Assembly (NCBI GenBank): GCA_034231615.1
Contig: CM067322.1
Coordinates: 55,990,828 to 56,054,827, forward strand
Length of the DNA: 64,000 nt
Direction of reading: 5' to 3'
DNA from: Meghimatium bilineatum
Lineage: Eukaryota; Mollusca; Gastropoda; Stylommatophora; Philomycidae
Shown here piece by piece: positions 10,833-21,479 of this stretch. The first letter of the stretch is position 1. Every line of letters starts with the position of its first letter. The notes beneath the pieces are model-generated. The model did no database searches and was not told the origin of the DNA. It saw only the letters and a program-made list of their open reading frames with translations. A program made the translations under genes and the position numbers.

Positions 10833-11026
10833 TCTTCTTCTGCATTCATTCTCAAACTCCTGCAGGATGTAGTCCGGAGAACGAAATGCGCTGTGTCATG
10901 GTTTACATTCAGCCCTTCTGCCTGACACATCCGATTTCAGCATGGCTTCTGGGTCATTTTGACCCTATATGAGATGGTACTACATTTGCTAATCTGAAGA
11001 AGTTTGAGAATAAGTGCAGAAGAGAA
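10833..11026 (-). mobile_element. SINE-A copy, internally deleted
   Basis: It contains 'tcttcttctgcattcattct', 'ggatgtagtccggagaacg' and 'ctgacacatccgatttcagc'. It then jumps to a second tail-like block, 'tttgagaataagtgcagaag', in inverted orientation, so the copy looks folded or rearranged. It follows MITE-2 with no spacer. Confidence 0.7.
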
Positions 11027-11134
11027 AGTTAATATAATTAATAGACTAAAAATTTCAATAAACATTAAGCTCTGTTTTACTGAGACAAATTATGTTGTTA
11101 GCATATTCTATTGAGGACCTATCAAGCAACCTAG

Positions 11135-11235
11135 TATTTTTTGTCTGTAGTGATTTCTATTCAGTGCTTACATTCAGTAGGTTGCCATTGATTTATGAAT
11201 GGTCCAGATGCACAATTGCCAAAAAACAAGAGAAA
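11135..11235 (-). mobile_element. SINE-C fragment
   Basis: The block 'tgtagtgatttctattcagt' followed by 'gaatggtccagatgcacaat' matches the reverse complement of SINE-C. Confidence 0.5.
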
Positions 11236-11321
11236 ATATTAATAAGCACCATACAGAGATATCTTCAGGTAGGAAACAAGAAAACCCATAATGTGGTCGT
11301 CCATGCATTAGATTAGGCACT

Positions 11322-11605
11322 TCTTTTTCTATGTTCGTTCTCAAACTCCTACAGATTAGCAGGATGTAGTCCGGATAACAGAATGTGTTCTGTCATGGTT
11401 TATAGCATTGCTATGATATCTGCCGCTTTTGACCTGGCACAGCAGACTTCTGCATGGTTTTGGGTCACTTTGACGCTATATGGGATGGGACATCCAACTC
11501 CACCCCATAACTTCCTTACTCGCCTCTTACAACATGCATTGAAGGTAAACAGTATTGCTGTATTTTGCTCTCCTCTTGGGCCCTTGCAACACACTGGCGA
11601 GATTA
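11322..11605 (-). mobile_element. SINE-A copy, full length
   Basis: It shows the complete order of SINE-A blocks, from the 'ttctatgttcgttctcaaac' tail side through 'tcctcttgggcccttgcaac' to 'acactggcga' at the head side. The short open frames here are products of the repeat, not genes. Confidence 0.8.
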
Positions 11606-11619
11606 GGTACTGACTTCTC

Positions 11620-13060
11620 ATACCAAAAACTTGAGTTTGAGCTATCAGTGAGGTGATTCATGAGAAATGTAGAGGTCATTGTGGATACATGCTTTTTCAA
11701 ATTTTACCTACCATATTTGTATGCATCCAATAGCAGTTTGAGCAGCTACATAACTCTGTGTGTTAATTACTCTATGGATACTCCTTCATAAGTTTATTTT
11801 GTATACACAGTTCTTAAATAAGTCAGAAGTGATATTTGTAAGAAACAAAATTCCCTTCGTGCAGATCAAAGTGAATGTCTCAATACTCAAGGCATGCCAA
11901 AATTGGATGTGCTTGGCTGGAAGGTGCAAATAACACATCTCCGCTGTAAACCAGTAGTACAACATACTTCATGCTTCCCGGTGGAAATCACCAAAAAAAA
12001 TTTATGTTGGTTATCAGATAGCAAACGTAAAATATGAATACTCAAACAGATCCATCAAATTAATGGTATCTCATGATCATTTGCCTTTCATGAGAACATG
12101 GTTTTGACCTGTTTGCACTAAATGTTACAGAGCACTAGACATTCAAGAATCAATAATGACTGCTGTTTTTTGAGTGGACAAAAATATCTTAGATGTAACT
12201 AACAACAGCTTCAACATTTCTCTGGGATTGTCTCACAAACATAGCTCGGTCGAACAAGCTCATAGTTGAATATTTCAACAATAGTTGAATAGCTAAGCCC
12301 TATACAAGATATGCTTCAGTTGCTGAAATTTATTATAATTAACATTCCTACAAATAAGACACTATCACCTCAAATAATATTACATAGAGCACCTTTGCCT
12401 ATGTTACAATTTTTTTGTGAACTGCTGTTGCATTCCTTGTGTGTTGATAGATTGGAGCACATATGGTAATTGAGGTATCAGTACAAAGATGTGATCCTAA
12501 CATACTATACACACATGCATACACGCATGTACTCACAAAATATACATAAAGTTGTGTTGTGGACTCACATTGTTAATAGTTGTAGACCAATAATAATGAA
12601 TGCAGTATTTTATATATTTCATAATATTTTTACATTCCTTAATTTTGAGGTAAAAATGAATTCTCTTTGTCAGGTAATGTATCTTTATTGTTTTGTGTTC
12701 AGAATTGTACACATTCTCATATTAGTGATACATAATCAGGAGTTCTCATGATTTCATTGGCCAGTAATGGTCTTATAATGCATTTAAAGGTTTATAAATG
12801 CCAAGAAAATGTGGTAATGTTTCAAATCTCTTGCATTGAACAGTACCATGTCCAGTTATTAAGGTCAATAAAAATTGTCTCCTATAAATGAGCAGATTTA
12901 TTTGTCTTGGTACTACTCTCTCCAAGGCTGATGATGTTTAGGCCGAAGTTAATAACAGAATCTCTGTCTTGAGGCCGAAGTTAATAACAGGATCTCTATC
13001 AAAGGCGACTTTTCAGCAATATGTAGAAACGGGAAGGCATTAGCCTCACTACAAAATTAT
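11620..13060. other. No recognisable gene
   Basis: AT-rich sequence with no supported exon. A short direct duplication of 'gaggccgaagttaataacag' occurs at about 12938 and 12972. Confidence 0.5.
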
Positions 13061-13069
13061 AAATCTATT

Positions 13070-13420
13070 GCGCTAATGTGCTCACTATCTTTCTATATGC
13101 TTGTGGGATCTGGATAGTGTACAACAGACACATCAAAGTGTTAAATCACTTTCACACAGGCTGTATCACTTTTCAAGATAAAGTATCTCATACTGAAGTA
13201 CTCACTAGAGCCAACATCTCAAGCATTCATACAATGCTGAAGAAGGCACAACTAAGATGGGCTGGACATATGCTGCATGCCTGACAAACACATCCTGAAC
13301 AGCTGATGTATGGTGAGCTCCTCAATGGAAAAAATGGAAAACGACTTGCCGGTAGACAGAAGATTTGCTTCAAGGACTCTCAAAGTGTCTCTAAAGAGCT
13401 TCAACATTGTCACCACATAC
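13070..13420 (+). mobile_element. LINE tail (HTMLKKAQLRWAGH family)
   Basis: The + strand carries KVLNHFHTGCITFQDKV, then EVLTRANISSIHTMLKK and AQLRWAGHMLHA. After a stop comes a tail ending near SLKSFNIVTT. This is the characteristic C-terminal end of a widespread invertebrate LINE. The same family is seen, split by a hAT insertion, at 58400-60110. Confidence 0.85.
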
Positions 13421-13424
13421 TGTG

Positions 13425-13600
13425 TGTCTATCTATCTATTCACGAAACCCTTTATTGCCTTTCAGCGTCAGGGGTAGAAGAGTTCTCTGGAGATGGCCCT
13501 CGTGTGTGCTGAGTATATTGTGGAATTTGTTGCCTCTTTTATGTCAGTGGTCCATTGTTTTCTATCCCATCTCATAGATGGCCTTGGTGTCTGTTGCTAA
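13425..13600 (-). mobile_element. LINE 3' end (TRAISRELFYP family)
   Basis: The - strand reads QYTQHTRAISRELFYP followed by a stop and 'ggcaataaaggg', ending in a short 'atagatagata' run. It is the same 3' end as at 30560-30950 and 52530-53035. Confidence 0.7.
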
Positions 13601-13764
13601 GAATTACCCAGCAGCAACACCACCAAAGGTGAGAAACATCAAATCTCGCAAGCATGTAGAAAATGTCCTGCCGAAATGACAGAACAATAAACACACAGAT
13701 GCCTAATTCTGATCATATATATCCCAAATGTTGCAGGGGATTGTATGCCAGAATTGGATATTTC

Positions 13765-14750
13765 AGTCATCACCACACACACCAGAGAGATACAACAACA
13801 CAAGTCAGAAACTATTGTCATCACCACACACACCAGAGAGATACAACAACACAAGTCAGAAACTATTGTCATCACCACACACACCAGAGAGATACAACAA
13901 CACAAGTCAGAAACTATTGTCATCATCACCACACACACTAGAGAGATACAACAACACAAGTCAGAAACTATTGTCATCACCACACACACCAGAGAGATAC
14001 AACAACACAAGTCAGAAACTATTGTCATCACCACACACACCAGAGAGATACAACAACACAAGTCAGAAACTATTGTCATCACCACACACACCAGAGAGAT
14101 ACAACAACACAAGTCAGAAACTATTGTCATCATCACCACACACACTAGAGAGATACAACAACACAAGTCAGAAACTATTGTCATCACCACACACACTAGA
14201 GAGATACAACAACACAAGTCAGAAACTATTGTCATCACCACACACACCAGAGAGATACAACAACACTAGTCAGAAACTATTGTCATCACCACACACACCA
14301 GAGAGATACAACAACACAAGTCAGAAACTATTGTCATCACCACACACACCAGAGAGATACAACAACACAAGTCAGAAACTATTGTCATCACCACACACAC
14401 CAGAGAGATACAACAACACAAGTCAGAAACTATTGTCATCACCACACACACCAGAGAGATACAACAACACAAGTCAGAAACTATTGTCATCACCACACAC
14501 ACCAGAGAGATACAACAACACAAGTCAGAAACTATTGTCATCATCACCACACACACCAGAGAGATACAACAACACAAGTCAGAAACTATTGTCATCACCA
14601 CACACACTAGAGAGATACAACAACACAAGTCAGAAACTATTGTCATCACCACACACACCAGAGAGATACAACAACACAAGTCAGAAACTATTGTCATCAC
14701 CACACACACCAGAGAGATACAACAACACAAGTCAGAAACTATTGTCATCA
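13765..14750. repeat. 51-bp minisatellite, 19 units
   Basis: Nineteen near-identical units of 51 bp; three are 54 bp through an extra 'tca'. The unit contains 'agagagatacaacaacacaa' and 'gtcagaaactattg'. Because 51 and 54 are multiples of three, several frames stay open on both strands (for example 365 residues on + and 202 on -). None has an initiation or splice context that suggests a real protein. A C/T variant (accagag or actagag) marks blocks of units. Confidence 0.95.
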
Positions 14751-14775
14751 TCACCTACTAACGACTGCTATTATA

Positions 14776-14850
14776 AAGCAATAGTTCTCAACTGTTTTTG
14801 CACTGGTGTGTCTCCACATGATTAAATTTATGAGCATTTTTTGTATGTGT
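14776..14850 (+). mobile_element. Possible hAT-type MITE terminus
   Basis: 'agttctcaactgtttttgca' resembles the CAGTGGTTCTCAAC ends of hAT elements. The other end was not found; a (TA)n run follows. Confidence 0.3.
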
Positions 14851-14854
14851 CACA

Positions 14855-14856
<2 letters not shown>

Positions 14857-14896
<40 letters not shown>
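14857..14896. repeat. (TA)n microsatellite
   Basis: About 19 TA dinucleotides. Confidence 0.95.
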
Positions 14897-14899
<3 letters not shown>

Positions 14900-15076
14900 A
14901 CAACATTTTGTACACAATATGCCCAAGTTTCATTGAAGAGACCTACACCTGTTTTGACTTTTAGTACATCTTTTGCACAGTACTCTTTACACATCATTTG
15001 GGGTAAAAATTACAGTGTAAGCGTTATGTTAGGCTGAAATATAGAATTGCACTTTTAGGAGTTGACTGGCATGCAA

Positions 15077-15277
15077 CTCCTGTTTTGAAAGTGTTTCTCC
15101 ATCCTCCTGTTTTGAAAGTGTTTCTCCATCCTCCTGTTTTGAAAGTGTTTCTCCATCCTCCTGTTTTGAAAGTGTTTCTCCATCCTCCTGTTTTGAAAGT
15201 GTTTCTCCATCCTCCTGTTTTGAAAGTGTTTCTCCATCCTCCTGTTTTGAAAGTGTTTCTCCATCCTCCTGTTTTGA
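15077..15277. repeat. 27-bp minisatellite, 7.5 units
   Basis: Tandem 27-bp unit ('ctcctgttttgaaagtgttt' + 'ctccatc'), nearly identical in all copies. It is open in several frames only because 27 is a multiple of three. Confidence 0.95.
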
Positions 15278-15891
15278 GATGTAACACAGCAGACTTTCAA
15301 CTAGTGTACTAAAATCAACAACAGAGCTTAAATATATTGCATGTAGATATCATTGACCAGGTGTGTTACACTCTGAGAGTAAAGGTTGAAAACTTCTTCA
15401 TGACTGTTCTCACAATTAATATGTTCGAAATCTTTTCATCTCAAATTATATGGAAAGAAACAAGAACTAGGAACACAGAGAGAAGAGAGACTGAAAGACT
15501 TCACAGAGATGGAATGAGACTGAAAACATATCCAATGATAAAGGCAAATATAAAATCCTAGTTCATGGCCTATGCACTTGAGGATGTTTCAATACCATAG
15601 GAGGCCCAAAAGCTTTATTTATTTATTAATTAATATGTATTGATGCAATTTTGTAAAATGCAACAAATAACATAATGTATGTTTTATCTATTGATCTACG
15701 TTGTTGACTCGTCAAATTTTATTCGTCAAATGTGTATAACCAGCGAGAAACATCAATCATCATTTTGCATACTTGTTGACTTGTGCTACATGAAAGATAC
15801 GGAGCATTTGTGGACTACCCAGAGCGCTGAGAAACCAATTCTGTTTACCAATATCTAAATATTATCACAATGGGGTTACACTTGATTATTT

Positions 15892-16070
15892 TACAGTGGG
15901 AACCCATTATAACAACTTGGTCCGGGCCGACAAAATATGTGTGTAATAACATAAATTCGCCATATACTGTACAAACAATATAGAATAAATATAATTGGGG
16001 GTTTTTTAAAGTATTGTCATAAAGGGAAATTCATTATAAAAGAATGCGCTGTAGGAGGGTTTCAACTTTA
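15892..16070. mobile_element. MITE-2 copy 2
   Basis: Starts 'ttacagtgggaacccattat' and ends 'gagggtttcaacttta', with the family landmark 'aataaatataattggggg'. A 42-bp minisatellite starts immediately after its end. Confidence 0.7.
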
Positions 16071-16606
16071 CCAATTTTAGTACACTCTGCAGATTTACAC
16101 TTGGTTATTGTACTGACTTTAGTACACTATACAGGTTTACACTTAGTTATTGTACTAACTTTAGTACACTATACAGGTTTACACTTGGTTATTGTACTAA
16201 TTTTAGTACACGATACAGGTTTTCAATTGGTTATCGTACTGATTTTAGTACACTATACAGGTTTACACTTGGTTATTGTACTGACTTTAGTACACTATAC
16301 AGGTTTACACTTTGTTATTGTACTAATTTTAGTACACTATACAGGTTTTCAATTGGTTATTGTACTGATTTTAGTACACTATACAGGCTTACAATTGGTT
16401 ATTGTACTGATTTTAGTACATTATACAGGTTTACACTTGGTTATTGTACTGACTGTACTACACTCTGCAGGTTTGCACTTGCTTATTGTACTAACTGTAC
16501 TACACTCTGCAGGTTTGCACTTGCTTATTGTACTAACTGTACTACACTCTGCAGGTTTGCACTTGCTTATTGTACTAACTGTAGTACACTCTGCAGGTTA
16601 CACTTA
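16071..16606. repeat. 42-bp minisatellite, ~12.5 units
   Basis: Degenerate 42-bp units around 'ttagtacactatacaggttt' + 'acacttggttattgtactga'. The last four units are a homogenised variant ('tactacactctgcaggtttg'). The 187-residue frame here (16044-16607) is a repeat artefact. Confidence 0.93.
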
Positions 16607-16719
16607 GTTATTGTCAATTAAGAAAAGCATGCAGAAATATATAACAAAAATGTTGGGAAAAGATTAACTAATTGACCATAAACAACAAAAAATTGGTGGC
16701 ATATTCTTTTCAGGACTTC

Positions 16720-16875
16720 CATCAATCCAGAATTTTTTGACTGTAGTGATTTTTAAGGCAATATAAATATGCTCAGTAGTCTGCCATTGCTTTCTGAATG
16801 GTTGAGATGCACAATAGCCTGTGGCAGGATTCAAAAACTACCTTGGTCATCACAGATGTGCTCTGTACCACACCA
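16720..16875 (-). mobile_element. SINE-C copy
   Basis: Reverse complement of the SINE-C block order: 'tgactgtagtgatttttaag', 'gcaatataaatatgctcagt', 'gaatggttgagatgcacaat'. The B-box region 'ggcaggattcaaaaacta' is decayed. Confidence 0.6.
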
Positions 16876-17204
16876 CCACAGTGCCAGACTATATATAAGC
16901 AATTTATAAATAATGTGAAAATGAATCTAAAAGAAGAACAGCGATACTGTGAACTGTCTTGCGTGTCATAATAGGTAACTGAGAAAGTTTTAGGATGGAG
17001 TTGGCTATCTCATTGATGGCCAAAATGACTTAAAAATCATGCTGAGGTCGGATGTGTGGGACCAAAAGACGCAAGTATCACAGCTAAACCGTAAACCTTG
17101 AGACAACACATTCTTTTCTCTGGACGGAATCATACTAAACTGTAAGAGTTTGAGAATGATAGCAAAAGAATAAAAATAATTACTGTAACAAATTGTTCCT
17201 ATTA

Positions 17205-17690
17205 TGAACAACTAACATTCCTAAGAGCTTGCATATTCCCAGTGGCAATATATGGGTGTGAATCCTGGACAATCACCAACAAAGTGAAAAATAAAATAGC
17301 AGCATTTGAAACAAAATGTTACTGAAAAATCCTCAAGAATACCATGGTCCAAAAATATCACCAATGTAGCCATCCTGATAGAAATGAATGTAAAAGAAAA
17401 CGCTAAACAGCATGGTAGAAAACGCTAAACAGCATGGTTCTTTCCAGAAAACTACAATATTTGTCTATATCAAACACCATGACAGCCTAGAGAAGACCAT
17501 AATGGAGGGGATGATGCCAGGGAGATGAACAAGAGGAAGGCCAAGAAGAAGATGGACGCAAGACCTCAAGGAGAACATGACAGTAACAGAAGCAGGAAGA
17601 CTAGCTCAAGATGACAAAAGTTTTGAAAGGCTGTGATGACACCCTGTTCTGGATATGCTACCTGATGATGATGACCAACAACCAGTGCAT
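17205..17690 (+). mobile_element. LINE tail
   Basis: The + strand reads, through stops and frameshifts, YIKHHDSLEKTIMEGMM, RGRPRRRWTQDLKEN and TVTEAGRLAQDDKSFERL. These are the terminal blocks of a LINE open reading frame. An internal 22-bp duplication ('aacgctaaacagcatggt') occurs near 17400-17435. Confidence 0.8.
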
Positions 17691-17733
17691 ATTCTATAGT
17701 TAGAACAGATACAGGCCAGCATAAGCACACTAA

Positions 17734-18069
17734 ATGACAATTGATTTCAGACAAATCATAACAATAAGTATAACTCTATCAGTAAACAATATCTATATAA
17801 CCCATGAAAACAAGTGTAAGAATTTAAATATTTCAGCAGCTTGTTCATATGAGACACAAGGCTTGATTTTGAATTTTGAAACATGTCAACCTAGTCAGCA
17901 AAGTTATTTACTAACACTAAATTCTGAAACATCCTGCTATTCACATGGAAGCTCAAATCTATACTCTAAATCTTTATATCAATGTTATGCTACTAATCTC
18001 AGATGTGGACCCTACGTTGATATGAGAAGAAGCGTGTCATATGAGATGCATAAGGAAAGAAGTAAATAA
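17734..18069 (+). other. Unrecognised 111-residue open frame
   Basis: The frame opens directly after a LINE tail; it is Ser/Thr/Asn-rich with scattered cysteines and no known motif. No promoter or splice support is seen. It may be chance. Confidence 0.2.
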
Positions 18070-18122
18070 ATAGGATCACATTAGGAACAAAGACATAAGA
18101 AATTCCATGGGGGTTGGGCACT

Positions 18123-18360
18123 ATCTGTCGTGATGCGGTTTACCCAGTGCTAAAGAGCTTGCTACTTTGCACCCAGCTCATGCTGTTTTTTTTTAACAAA
18201 GTGAATTTTTTAGGAGATCCTTAAGGATTATCATTTGAAGCTGTGAAGTTATGTGATATTCTCAGCAAGCGGTATGCTGCTTCTTTTAGAGGGACTAATT
18301 ATATATGGGGAAACCCAAGTACAATTAAGTCAATCCTCTGTCTTTTGAACCCTTTAAGAA
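18123..18360 (+). mobile_element. SINE-E copy
   Basis: Shares 'ggagatccttaaggattatc', 'ttgaagctgtgaagttatg' and 'taagtcaatcctctgtc' with the other SINE-E copies. Confidence 0.6.
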
Positions 18361-18784
18361 TTTATACAAAAACAAAGAATAAAACTTTTATCTCATGATG
18401 CACTCAGCATTGCCAACTACTACATGACAGTGACTACTAGTTAAGGCAAAGAAAATCAACGAAAAAGGTGGACAAAAAAAGTGGCACCCATAGACTCCAT
18501 ATTCTTCTGCGATTAATCACTATGCACACAGTGCAATATTATATATAGAGCGGTTTGTTGTGGCCACAGCAGTGTCTTGTTCGAATCAATATAATGTAAA
18601 AACTGGTTTGTTTTTGTTCAATTTGTTGTTGTCTTGCTCAGGTCTATGGTTGTCATTTAGTTCTCTCCTCTGAAGTCACATAGATTATTTTAGCAGAGAC
18701 TTTGCTTCCCTGAAACTTTGAAGTATGTGGGGCTGAGTGAGGTTACCTCCCGTTATTTTTCTGCTTTTTCAATTTCCATCCTTT

Positions 18785-18932
18785 TATAGTAAAACCCTCT
18801 ATTTAACAAAACTTTTCAAAATCCTGAATTATATTTAATCTTTATTGTTTACACTGTATATAACAAGTTTCTGTTATTACATACATATTTTGTTGGTCTG
18901 GACTAAGTTGTTATAATGGAATATGACTATAG
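18785..18932. mobile_element. MITE-2 copy 3, reversed
   Basis: Reverse orientation of the family: it begins 'tatagtaaaaccctctattt' and ends 'gttgttataatggaatatga'. Like copy 1, it has a SINE-A a short distance after it. Confidence 0.65.
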
Positions 18933-18971
18933 TAAGACTATGCGTCATACAATGATGTTCCCATTAAATGT

Positions 18972-19137
18972 ACTTCCAGTTTCTTCATCAGCGTTCATTC
19001 TCAAACTCCCTTTGTATCTCTCTTGTAGCAGGACAATGGTCTTACTAGATTTCGAGCAGGATGTAGTCCAGAGAGTGGAAATGTGTTGTGTTGCCAATGG
19101 TTCGACATATCCGTCTTTGGCAATACTTCTTGTTTAA
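18972..19137 (-). mobile_element. SINE-A copy, longer-tail subfamily, truncated
   Basis: Begins 'ttcttcatcagcgttcattc' and contains 'cttactagatttcgagcagg' and 'ccgtctttggcaatactt'. Confidence 0.65.
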
Positions 19138-19398
19138 GAAATGTTTTTTCCTCACTTCAAACATATCTCCAGCAGTTACAAAAGTTGTTTTTATGTTATA
19201 TTTTTGTTTAGAACATGCCAACCATCAGGGACTACATCACATTTCAATATTTATAATTCTATGATAAAGTTTGTTCGTAAGATTTTAAAATGAATTGTGC
19301 AACAATTAAGTATTTTATAAATATAATAATGTCATTATATGCAATGGAACATTAATTTTTATTGTTTGAAAATATTTTTATCCTTTTCCTCTATGTCA

Positions 19399-19625
19399 GA
19401 GGTGAGCAACCTTTTTTGGGTTTATTCGTCGGATTGAGTTTTTAAACAATTTGGTATGGGGACAAATAGTTATTTAGTTTCTTTGAGCTCCAAGTAGTGT
19501 TTTATTTAGCTCAGGGCCAATGCATATACCCAGTACTTTAGAACTTTTAGATCAGCTTGGTGGGCCACACAAATGTCTTGGCGTGCCGAAATAGGTCCAA
19601 GGGCTGTATTTAGCCCACCCTTTCT
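19399..19625. mobile_element. hAT-type MITE
   Basis: The left end 'cagaggtgagcaacctttt' and the right end 'ggctgtatttagcccaccct' are imperfect inverted repeats of the CAGGGGTxGGCAA type. They are flanked by a possible degenerate 8-bp duplication (ctctatgt / ctctacat). There is no transposase. Confidence 0.5.
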
Positions 19626-19704
19626 CTACATCCTCTGTATCATTGACTTGGGGTGCATGTCTCTATTTCTGCATTTATTATTAAAGATTTTATTATGTTA
19701 TGTA

Positions 19705-20600
19705 CGAGGCGTGTTCAAATGAAAACGGGACTTGTGGATTTATTTAAAAAGTATCATACGAAATTTAATATTTTCAACGGAATTGAACAAAGCAACCACT
19801 TGTGAATAAGAATGCACCTGGGTTCATCAGAAAAAATCTCCGTATGCATTTAGGCAAGCATCCCACTGTTTAGGTAGACGTCGAATGCCGTCCGAGAAAA
19901 AGTTGCGTGGCTGTTCTCTGAACCATGTGGTCACCGCTGTCTTCACGTCTGCGTCGCTGTTGAATCGCTGTCCCTTTAGTGCTTTCTTCAACGGTCCGAA
20001 CAAATGGAAATCACACGGGGATAAATCGGGACTATAGGCTGGGTGATGAAGAACTTCCCAATTCTTCTTTGCCAATGTTTCCTGCACAATTTTTGCGACG
20101 TGCGGACGAGCGTTGTCGTGGAGAAGAATCACACCTTGAGAAAGTCTGCCTTGTCGCTTAGCCTTGATGGTCAGTCAGTACTGCTTTATCAAGCACGGCT
20201 ATGGCTTCTTCTGTTGCAACAATATGCGCCTGACCTGGCCGTGCAAGATCTGCCGTTAACTCACGTCCGTCTTTAAACATACGCACCCACTCCATCACTC
20301 TGGTCCTCGACAAACATTTGTCACCATATGCTGCCTTCATTCTCCGATGAATGTCTACTGCTTGACATCCTTCAAATGAAAGAAACTGGATCACAGCACG
20401 CTGATTCACTTTGGACGGGTTCGGAATCACACCCGCCATATTGTTAACAGTCTTCTGCAGCACATATGCATGCTGGGAAGATGAACACGTGACCGTATGT
20501 AAATTATTGGATACTCATTACTAGTGCAAAATGTCATCAATATCAGTGCGCTCTATCACGCGTGGTGTAACAAGTCCCGTTTTCATTTGAACACGCCTCG
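19705..20600 (-). mobile_element. Internally deleted mariner element
   Basis: 896 bp bounded by perfect 31-bp terminal inverted repeats (left end begins CGAGGCGTGTTCAAATGAAA) and a TA duplication (19703-19704 and 20601-20602). On the - strand, 20463-20158 encodes the N-terminal helix-turn-helix region (KVNQRAVIQFLSFEGCQ, RTRVMEWVRMFKDGRE). 20132-19827 encodes the C-terminal catalytic part, with HDNARPHVA and AYSPDLSPCDFHLF, the second and third aspartates of the DD34D triad. The middle, including the TGDE-type first aspartate, is missing; the junction lies near 20145-20160 and shifts the frame. The intact ends suggest that it could be mobilised in trans. The surviving coding pieces are little decayed, so insertion is probably recent. 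Confidence 0.92.
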
Positions 20601-20609
20601 TATATGAAG

Positions 20610-21365
20610 ACTGAATACCAAAGTTATTGACTTTTCTATATAATTCAAGTAATGCTTATTTACTCATATTTAGTGTCAACTAGTACAGACTGTCTGTACT
20701 TTGTAAATAGATTGTACTCCATTTTCATTGGTCATGCCCATATAGACAGGTAGTATTTACGTTTTGTGAAATACTATTTATACAGAATTTTAGGTGTTTT
20801 TTTAAAGACTGAAATACAGGAAGTTCCTTTTAGACGTTGACAGGAATGTTAATGTTTGTTGTGTTTGTGTAATTTCCCAGGAATTAAGAGCAATTATATT
20901 CTTGCTTTCATATCCAGTGTAGGTTTATCCAGAACTTAATTTTATATAAAATTCACATTTTTCTTATATATTTATACATGAACAAACAATATTAATAATT
21001 TAATAACTCCACCACAAAAAATTATTTTGTCAAATTTAAACCACAAAAATACCTGATAGTAGATACTTTTGCTAAATGACCAAGAGTGGCCAAAAATATT
21101 AAATAAAAAAATCTTGTGACGAGTGACAGTTAAAATAGCTAAATTTGGCCATTCAATTAGATAAAATGGTAGCCCTATGCAGGCTGTATGTGAATCTGTG
21201 CACTGAGAGTTTGTGAACAACACACAGTAGCATGCACACTGCAATGGACACCAAATTGGTCTATTAATGATAGACCAATCACCATATGATCCAAAGGTAC
21301 ATGCAAGGGCTTCAAGTCTCATATGCCATAAAAACTCTTGCTTAGATCATAGGCACACATTGGTT
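20610..21365. other. No recognisable feature
   Basis: AT-rich sequence; short open frames on both strands have no recognisable homology. Confidence 0.45.
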
Positions 21366-21479
21366 TCTTTGAGTGCAATGTCACCACTCTACAGGACCAG
21401 CAACATCGCATAGTCCCATTTTTCCTGTTCCATGGTTGATTGCTGATCTAGTGATATGTGGACTCTTGCTCTTTGACTT

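Noticed and set aside
13728-14825. 365-residue + strand open frame as a repeat protein
   Set aside because: It is produced wholly by a 51-bp tandem repeat with a 3n period. Other frames on both strands are equally open, and there is no signal peptide, splice or promoter support.
16044-16607. 187-residue hydrophobic repeat protein
   Set aside because: Artefact of the 42-bp minisatellite; the start lies in the end of MITE-2.
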